Source of the DNA: Paraburkholderia caffeinitolerans
Lineage (GTDB): Bacteria > Pseudomonadota > Gammaproteobacteria > Burkholderiales > Burkholderiaceae
NCBI RefSeq assembly: GCF_902859945.1
Contig: NZ_CADIKL010000012.1
Span: 124,001-188,000 of the forward strand
Direction: 5' to 3'
DNA length: 64,000 nt
Positions 58,237 to 64,000 of the stretch are shown here, piece after piece. Position numbers and translations under genes: made by a program. The notes below the pieces were generated by a model that saw only the letters and a program-made list of their open reading frames with translations, made no database searches and had not been told where the DNA came from. Every line of letters starts with the position of its first letter. Within the stretch, counting starts at the first letter, position 1.

Positions 58237-58812
58237 ATGAGTCTGCTGACCCCTGAGCAATTCGCCGCTGCCCAGAAAGCCAACCTCGAAACGCTGTTCG
58301 GCCTCACCGGCAAGGCATTCGAAGGCGTGGAAAAGCTCGTCGAATTGAACCTTCAGGCCGTTCGCTCGAATATCGCCGAATCGCAGGAACACGCACAACG
58401 CGCGCTGTCGGCAAAAGATGCGCAAGAGTTCTTCGCTGTGCAATCGAGCTTCGCTCAACCGCTCGCCGAAAAGCTGCTCTCGTACGGCCGTCACGTGTAC
58501 GAAATCGCTTCGGCTACGCAAGCCGAATTCGCAAAGGTCGCTGAAGCGCACCTCGAAGAGCAGAACCGCAAGGTCCAGTCGCTCGTCGACAATGTCGCCA
58601 AGAACGCACCGGCCGGCTCGGAAACCGCGGTTGCGGTGATCAAGTCGGCGATCAACGCTGCGAACACGACCTACGAAACGGTCCACAAGGCCACCAAGCA
58701 AGCCGTTGAATTGGCAGAAAGCAATTTCAACGCCGCTTCCGCAGCAGCCAGCAAGGCCGCCGCACAAGCTTCGCGCTCGGCTGCCGCCGCTGCGCCCAAG
58801 AAGCCGGCCTGA
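58237..58812 (+). CDS. phaP: Phasin, PHA granule-associated protein
   Basis: 191 residues from the ATG at 58237 ([18 protein letters not shown]), with AGGAGCGTAAAC ahead. The protein is all helical with the phasin_2 pattern ([40 protein letters not shown]) and ends in an Ala/Lys-rich tail. It coats polyhydroxyalkanoate granules. It converges on the lpdA end of the pyruvate dehydrogenase operon, which supplies the acetyl-CoA used for PHA. Codon use is biased to frequent codons (CTG, GAA, AAG), which suggests high expression. Confidence 0.95.
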   Translation: MSLLTPEQFAAAQKANLETLFGLTGKAFEGVEKLVELNLQAVRSNIAESQEHAQRALSAKDAQEFFAVQSSFAQPLAEKLLSYGRHVYEIASATQAEFAKVAEAHLEEQNRKVQSLVDNVAKNAPAGSETAVAVIKSAINAANTTYETVHKATKQAVELAESNFNAASAAASKAAAQASRSAAAAAPKKPA

Positions 58813-58976
58813 GCGTCACGCATCGGTCTGGGCGCGCTGCAAGTCGTGTAAGCCGCGCCCTGTGCCGGACCCGACGCTCCGGTCCGGTATGCCGTTTGCC
58901 CGGTCGCTGGAAGGCCGGGAATTTTTTTGGCTTCAGCGTCTCTCGCAGCCAGACACGGCAACCTTGGCGACCAAAT

Positions 58977-59012
58977 AAAAAAGGCGCACTCCTCGCGGAG
59001 TGCGCCTTTTTT
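58977..59012. terminator. Bidirectional terminator between phaP and lpdA
   Basis: A 16-bp stem AAAAAAGGCGCACTCC / GGAGTGCGCCTTTTTT with a TCGC loop, between convergent genes. Confidence 0.95.
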
Positions 59013-59028
59013 CATGCTCGCAGCAAAC

Positions 59029-60798
59029 TTACTTCTTCTTTTGCGGCGGCAGGTCCGTGCAAACGCCTTCATACAGTTCGGCAGCCATGCCCACCGACTC
59101 GCCCAGCGTCGGGTGCGGGTGGATGGTCTTGCCGATGTCGGTCGCGTCCGCGCCCATTTCCACCGCCAGGCAGACTTCGCTGATGAGGTCGCCCGCGTTC
59201 AGGCCGACGATGCCGCCACCGATCACGCGATGCGTCTCTTCGTCGAAAATCAGCTTGGTGAAGCCCTCGTCGCGGCCGTTGGCGATCGCGCGGCCCGAAG
59301 CGGCCCACGGGAACACTGCCTTGCCGTACTTGATGCCTTCGGCCTTGCACTGCTCTTCCGTCTTGCCGGCCCAAGCCACTTCCGGATCGGTGTAGGCCAC
59401 CGACGGAATCTGCATGGCGTCGAAGTACGCCTTCTCGCCGTGCGCCGCTTCCGCTGCCACGTGGCCTTCATGCACGGCCTTGTGCGCGAGCATCGGCTGA
59501 CCGACGATGTCGCCGATCGCGAAGATGTGCGGCACGTTGGTGCGCTGCTGCTTGTCGACTTCGATGAAGCCGCGATCCGTCACCGCGATGCCAGCCTTGT
59601 CCGCGCCGATCTTCTTGCCGTTGGGCGAGCGGCCCACGGCGACCAGCACGAGGTCGTAACGCTGCGGCTCGGCGGGTGCCTTCTCGCCCTCGAACGTGAC
59701 GTAGATGCCGTCGGCCTTCGCCTCGGCATTCGTCGTCTTGGTCTTGAGCATGACATTCGCGAAGCGCTTCGCGTTGTACTTCTCCCAGACCTTCACGAGA
59801 TCGCGGTCGGCGCCGGCCATCAGGCCGTCGAGCATTTCCACGACGTCGATCTGCGAGCCGAGCGTCGCGTAGACGGTCGCCATTTCGAGGCCGATGATGC
59901 CGCCGCCGATCACCAGCATCTTCTGCGGGATCTGGCGCAGTTCGAGCGCACCGGTCGAATCGACCACGCGCGGATCTTCAGGAATGAACGGCAGCTTCAC
60001 AGCCTGCGAACCCGCGGCGATGATCGCCTGCTTGAACTTGACGATCTTCTTGCCGCCCTCGCCCGCCACTTCCATGTGATACGGATCGAGGAAGGTGCCC
60101 ACGCCGGTCACGACTTCGACCTTGCGCGCCTTCGCCATGCCGGCCAGGCCGCCCGTGAGCTTCTTGACGACGCCCGACTTGAAGTCGCGCAGGCGGTCGA
60201 GATCGATCTGCGGCTTGCCGAACGAGATGCCGTGCGATTCGAGCGCGGCAGCTTCGTCGATCACGAGCGCCGTGTGCAGCAGCGCCTTCGACGGGATGCA
60301 GCCGACGTTCAGACACACGCCGCCGAGCGTCGAATAACGCTCGACGAGCACGGTCTTCATGCCGAGGTCGGCCGAGCGGAACGCTGCCGAATAGCCGCCA
60401 GGGCCAGCGCCGAGCACGAGCATGTCGCATTCGACGTCTGCGCTACCGCCAAAGCTGCCGGCTTGCGGTGCCGCGGTTTTCGAAACTTCGGCTACCTTCG
60501 GAGCCTCAGCGGCCTTGGGCGCTTCGGCCTTCGGTGCTGCAGCCGGTGCGGCAGCAGCAGCCGACACTTCGACGATCGCAACCACGGTGCCTTGCGACGC
60601 CTTGTCGCCAGCCTTGATCTTCACTTCCTTCACCGTGCCCGCGACATCGCTGGGCACTTCCATCGTGGCCTTGTCCGACTCAAGCGAGAGCAGCGTCTGC
60701 TCTTTCTCGATTACATCGCCGACCTTGATGTTGACTTCGATGACGTCGATGTCCTTGAAGTCGCCGATATCCGGCACTTTCACTTCGACGAGACTCAT
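59029..60798 (-). CDS. lpdA: Dihydrolipoyl dehydrogenase (E3) with N-terminal lipoyl domain
   Basis: 589 residues. A lipoyl domain covers about 1-80 with the lipoyl lysine K43 in ESDKATMEV. An Ala/Pro/Lys-rich linker (80-118) leads to the flavoprotein: FAD motif LVLGAGPGGYSAAF (about 127), redox disulfide GGVCLNVGCIPS (C162, C167) and the His-Glu pair in HPHPTLGES. It reoxidises the dihydrolipoyl arm of E2 and makes NADH. A lipoyl domain on E3 is known from Ralstonia, Neisseria and relatives. It is the last gene of the operon. Confidence 0.97.
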   Translation of the reverse strand: MSLVEVKVPDIGDFKDIDVIEVNIKVGDVIEKEQTLLSLESDKATMEVPSDVAGTVKEVKIKAGDKASQGTVVAIVEVSAAAAAPAAAPKAEAPKAAEAPKVAEVSKTAAPQAGSFGGSADVECDMLVLGAGPGGYSAAFRSADLGMKTVLVERYSTLGGVCLNVGCIPSKALLHTALVIDEAAALESHGISFGKPQIDLDRLRDFKSGVVKKLTGGLAGMAKARKVEVVTGVGTFLDPYHMEVAGEGGKKIVKFKQAIIAAGSQAVKLPFIPEDPRVVDSTGALELRQIPQKMLVIGGGIIGLEMATVYATLGSQIDVVEMLDGLMAGADRDLVKVWEKYNAKRFANVMLKTKTTNAEAKADGIYVTFEGEKAPAEPQRYDLVLVAVGRSPNGKKIGADKAGIAVTDRGFIEVDKQQRTNVPHIFAIGDIVGQPMLAHKAVHEGHVAAEAAHGEKAYFDAMQIPSVAYTDPEVAWAGKTEEQCKAEGIKYGKAVFPWAASGRAIANGRDEGFTKLIFDEETHRVIGGGIVGLNAGDLISEVCLAVEMGADATDIGKTIHPHPTLGESVGMAAELYEGVCTDLPPQKKK

Positions 60799-60899
60799 GG
60801 TGTCCCCTATTGGAACGACCGGCCGCGCCCGCCGCGCGTCGCACGCACGAGAACCCTGTGCGCGCGACGCGGTGGCGTTAGCCGGTCAATGAAGCGGTT

Positions 60900-62537
60900 T
60901 TACAGAATCACGCGGCGGAAGTCGCCGAGGATCGCGCCAAGGTACGCATTGAAGCGCGCGGCAGCTGCGCCGTCGATCACGCGGTGATCGTACGAGAGCG
61001 ACAGCGGCAGCGTGAGGCGCGGCACGAACTGCTTGCCGTCCCACACCGGCTTCATCGCGCTCTTCGACAGACCGAGGATCGCCACTTCCGGAGCGTTGAT
61101 GATCGGCGTGAAGTGCGTGCCACCGATGCCGCCGAGCGACGAGATCGAGAAGCAGCCGCCTTGCATCTGGTCCGGCTTGAGCTTGCCGTCGCGCGCGAGC
61201 TTCGAGAGCTCGGCCATTTCCTTGGCGATGTCGACAAGACCCTTCTTGTCCGCGTCGCGAATCACCGGGACGACGAGGCCGTTCGGCGTGTCGGCGGCAA
61301 AACCGATGTGGTAGTACTGCTTGAAGACGAGGTTGTCGCCGTCGAGGCTCGCGTTGAACGTCGGGAACTTCTTCAGTGCCGCGACGCAGGCCTTGATGAC
61401 GAACGCGAGCATCGTGAACTTGACGCCGGCCTTCTCGTTTTCCTTGTTCAACTGCACGCGCAGCGCCTCGAGGTCGGTGATGTCCGCTTCGTCGTTATTC
61501 GTGACGTGCGGGATCATGACCCAGTTGCGGTGCAGGTTCGCGCCCGAGATCTTCTTGATGCGCGACAGCGGCTGCGTGTCGATCGGGCCGAACTTCGTGA
61601 AGTCGACCTTCGGCCACGGCAGCAGGTTCAGACCCGCGCCGCCGCCAGCAGGCGCTGCTGCTGCAGGAGCTGCGAGCGCACCCGTCATCACACCCTTCAC
61701 GAACGCCGTGACGTCGTCCTGAGTGATGCGGCCCTTCGGACCCGTGCCCGTAACGCGGCCAACGTCCACGCCCAGAGCGCGTGCGAACGCGCGCACGGAC
61801 GGCGATGCGTGGCTCGGACGGCGCGAGCCGCCTTCGCCTGCCGGGATGATCGGTGCCTGCGCGAGCGCCGACGGCGCTGCGGGAGCGGCCTTGGCCGGCG
61901 CGGCCTGGGGAGCGTCCGACGGCACTTCGACCGGCTTCGCTGCCGGTGCGGCGGCAGGAGCCGCTGCGCCTTCCGCTTCGACCACGACGATTTCCGTGCC
62001 TTCCGACACGTTGTCGCCAACCTTGACCAGAATCGCCTTGACGACGCCGGACACCGGGCTCGGCACGTCCATGGTTGCCTTGTCCGACTCGAGCGTGACG
62101 AGCGACTGCTCCTTCTCGACGCGGTCGCCGACCTTCACGCCGATCTCGATGACCGGCACATCCTTATAGTCGCCGATGTCGGGGACCTTGACGCTTTGCG
62201 CGCCACCGCTCACAGCGGGCGCGGCAGCCGGTGCTGCAGCAGCGGGGGCTGCCGCAGGCGCGGCGGCGGGCGCAGCAGCCGGAGCTGCGGCGGCGCCAGC
62301 GCCGTCCAGCACGAGCACCAGCGTGCCTTCCGACACGTTATCGCCCAGCTTGACCTTCACTTCCTTGACCGTGCCCGAAGCCGGGCTCGGCACGTCCATC
62401 GTCGCCTTATCCGATTCCAGCGTGATCAGCGACTGCTCTTTTTCGACGGTATCGCCCGCCTTTACCAGCACCTCGATCACAGGAATGTCCTTGTAATCGC
62501 CGATGTCCGGCACCTTGACTTCGATCGTTTGACTCAT
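60900..62537 (-). CDS. aceF: Dihydrolipoyllysine-residue acetyltransferase (E2)
   Basis: 545 residues from the ATG at 62537 (MSQTIEVKVPDIGDYKD). Two lipoyl domains (about 3-78, K44; 114-188, K153) are joined by Ala/Pro linkers. The E1/E3-binding domain is at about 240-282 (PSHASPSVRAFARALGVDVG) and the catalytic domain at about 310-545, with SYDHRVIDG near the end. It moves acetyl groups to CoA. The linkers are of nearly pure Ala-Pro. The gene lies 80 bases after aceE and 101 before lpdA. Confidence 0.97.
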   Translation of the reverse strand: MSQTIEVKVPDIGDYKDIPVIEVLVKAGDTVEKEQSLITLESDKATMDVPSPASGTVKEVKVKLGDNVSEGTLVLVLDGAGAAAAPAAAPAAAPAAAPAAAAPAAAPAVSGGAQSVKVPDIGDYKDVPVIEIGVKVGDRVEKEQSLVTLESDKATMDVPSPVSGVVKAILVKVGDNVSEGTEIVVVEAEGAAAPAAAPAAKPVEVPSDAPQAAPAKAAPAAPSALAQAPIIPAGEGGSRRPSHASPSVRAFARALGVDVGRVTGTGPKGRITQDDVTAFVKGVMTGALAAPAAAAPAGGGAGLNLLPWPKVDFTKFGPIDTQPLSRIKKISGANLHRNWVMIPHVTNNDEADITDLEALRVQLNKENEKAGVKFTMLAFVIKACVAALKKFPTFNASLDGDNLVFKQYYHIGFAADTPNGLVVPVIRDADKKGLVDIAKEMAELSKLARDGKLKPDQMQGGCFSISSLGGIGGTHFTPIINAPEVAILGLSKSAMKPVWDGKQFVPRLTLPLSLSYDHRVIDGAAAARFNAYLGAILGDFRRVIL

Positions 62538-62617
62538 TGTTAGTGTCTCCGGGGCCGCATACGACGCGCCTCCTCGCTTCGAGGAGGCGCACATGCCATG
62601 CACAGGGGGATGATGCG

Positions 62618-64000
62618 TTAGACGGTCATCGGGTTGGGTTTGGACGGGTCGAGCTTGTACTTCGCAATGGCGTCGGCGACGACCTTGCGCTCGATCTTGC
62701 CTTCGTCTGCGAGCGCGTTGAGCGCTGCAACCGTCGTCCAGTAACGATCGACTTCGAAGAAGTGACGCAGATTTTCACGCGTGTCCGAACGGCCGAAACC
62801 GTCGGTGCCGAGCACCACGAACTTGCGCGGCACCAGGCCACGGATCTGGTCGACGAGTGCACGAACATAGTCGGTCGATGCGATGACCGGACCTTCCGTA
62901 CCCTTGAGCAGCTTCTCGACGTGCGATTCGCGACGCGGCTCGCTCGGGTGCAGCAAGTTCCAGCGCTCGACTTCGTGGCCCTCGCGAGCGAGTTCCGTGA
63001 AGCTCGGCACGCTCCAGAGGTCGGCTTCGACGCCCCAGTCGTTCTTGAGCAGGTCGGCGGCGGCGATCACTTCGTTGAAGATCGTGCCCGCGCCCATCAG
63101 CTGAACGCGCGGACCCTTGGTCTTCGCGGCGCCCTTGCGGAACGAATACATGCCCTTGAGGATGTCGGCCGCGACGTTTTCGCCCTGCGGGATCGCCGGA
63201 TGCTCGTAGTTCTCGTTCATCACGGTGATGTAATAGAACACGTCTTCCTGGTCCTGCACCATGCGGCGCAGGCCGTCCTGCATGATCACGGCGAGTTCGT
63301 AGCCGAAGGTCGGGTCGTAGGTGACGCAGTTCGGCACCGATGCTGCCCACAGGAGCGAGTGGCCGTCTTCGTGCTGCAGGCCTTCGCCGTTGAGCGTCGT
63401 GCGGCCCGCGGTGCCGCCCAGCAGGAAGCCGCGCGAACGCATGTCGCCCGCCGCCCACACCAGGTCGCCGATACGCTGGAGGCCGAACATCGAGTAGAAG
63501 ATGTAGAACGGCACCATGATCTCGCCGTGCGTCGAGTACGACGTCGCGGCTGCGATCCAGTCACACATGCCACCGGCTTCGTTGATGCCTTCCTGCAGGA
63601 TCTGACCGGTCTGCGATTCCTTGTAGAACATCAGCTGGTCAGCATCTTCCGGCACGTACTTCTGGCCGTCCTGATTCCAGATGCCGATCTGGCGGAACAG
63701 GCCTTCCATACCGAAGGTACGCGACTCGTCCGGCACGATCGGCACGACGCGCTTGCCGAGCGCCTTGTCCTTCAACAGGATGTTGAGGATACGCACGAAC
63801 GCCATCGTCGTTGAAATCTCGCGGCCTTCGCCTGTGCCCTTGAGCAGCGGATCGAACGCTTCGAGCGCCGGCACCGGCAGCGATTCCGCCTTCTGGCGGC
63901 GCGCGGGCAGGTAGCCGCCGAGGTCCATGCGCTTCTTGCGCATGTACTCGAGTTCCTTCGAGCCTTCCTCGAACTTGATGTACGGCACGTCGACGAGCTG
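62618..64000 (-). CDS. aceE: Pyruvate dehydrogenase E1 component (5' end cut by window)
   Basis: The last 460 or so codons are visible, running in from the right edge. The start is outside. The frame reads QLVDVPYIKFEEGSKELEYM from 64000. Further motifs are GTGEGREISTTMAFVRILN, RTFGMEGLFRQIGIWNQDGQ, GRTTLNGEGLQHEDGHS and the end DPSKPNPMTV. It is the homodimeric, thiamine-diphosphate E1 that decarboxylates pyruvate. It heads aceE-aceF-lpdA. Confidence 0.97.
   Translation of the reverse strand, partial: QLVDVPYIKFEEGSKELEYMRKKRMDLGGYLPARRQKAESLPVPALEAFDPLLKGTGEGREISTTMAFVRILNILLKDKALGKRVVPIVPDESRTFGMEGLFRQIGIWNQDGQKYVPEDADQLMFYKESQTGQILQEGINEAGGMCDWIAAATSYSTHGEIMVPFYIFYSMFGLQRIGDLVWAAGDMRSRGFLLGGTAGRTTLNGEGLQHEDGHSLLWAASVPNCVTYDPTFGYELAVIMQDGLRRMVQDQEDVFYYITVMNENYEHPAIPQGENVAADILKGMYSFRKGAAKTKGPRVQLMGAGTIFNEVIAAADLLKNDWGVEADLWSVPSFTELAREGHEVERWNLLHPSEPRRESHVEKLLKGTEGPVIASTDYVRALVDQIRGLVPRKFVVLGTDGFGRSDTRENLRHFFEVDRYWTTVAALNALADEGKIERKVVADAIAKYKLDPSKPNPMTV

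Overview
The window is a 64 kb piece of a high-GC betaproteobacterial chromosome. Gene content and order point to the family Burkholderiaceae, most likely Paraburkholderia, Burkholderia or a close relative. Pointers are the order ndk-rlmN-rodZ-ispG-hisS-yfgM-bamB-der-hfq-hflX-hflK-hflC, the order pyrG-kdsA-eno-ftsB, a complete isc operon, and a phasin gene beside a pyruvate dehydrogenase operon whose E3 carries its own lipoyl domain. The genus is inferred from memory of these orders and of protein sequences. Nearly everything is core genome. I saw no tRNA, rRNA, IS element, prophage or CRISPR array.

Layout. (1) 1-13.4 kb, all minus: ndk, rlmN, rodZ, ispG, hisS, yfgM, bamB, der, hfq, hflX, hflK and hflC (cut by the left edge). 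These cover nucleotide balance, rRNA/tRNA modification, cell shape, isoprenoid synthesis, outer membrane assembly, ribosome GTPases, RNA chaperoning and FtsH control. (2) 13.7-23.8 kb: a Bax-inhibitor-1 type membrane protein on plus, then a long minus-strand run (DUF455 ferritin-like protein, alpha/beta hydrolase, PHP-domain RNase, YciO, site-2 protease homologue, trpS, methyltransferase, dapA, bamC, MBL-fold hydrolase). (3) 24-26.2 kb, plus: gamma-carbonic anhydrase-like protein, hslO and a Gly/Trp-rich lipoprotein. (4) 26.3-37.4 kb, minus: pyrG-kdsA-eno-ftsB, a hydrolase, comEC, tatD, lolD and lolC. (5) 37.5-44.4 kb, plus: an RpfE-type protein, recJ, prfB with its programmed frameshift, lysS, and a glycine-zipper protein. 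(6) 44.5-51.3 kb, minus: the isc operon (iscR-iscS-iscU-iscA-hscB-hscA-fdx-iscX) behind a promoter with two IscR-like boxes, then a low-molecular-weight tyrosine phosphatase. (7) 51.4-57.6 kb: a small membrane protein, lutA-lutB with a divergent IclR regulator, a compact two-gene module resembling a HicA-type toxin with an HTH antitoxin, and a PBP7-like endopeptidase. (8) 57.6-64 kb: a phasin gene on plus, convergent with aceE (cut by the right edge)-aceF-lpdA.

The most interesting region is 55250-56113. A 95-residue HicA-like protein is followed after 3 bases by a 174-residue HTH protein. Its promoter has a -35 box buried in a perfect 16-bp palindrome, and an 8-bp half-site of that palindrome recurs over the toxin start codon. 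This is the layout of a self-regulated toxin-antitoxin unit that I cannot assign to a named family. Other points worth a look are RNA structures inside the isc operon, a U-rich hairpin in the hfq leader, a 10-bp triplet repeat that puts stop codons in all three frames after iscS, and a lutAB pair without lutC beside it.
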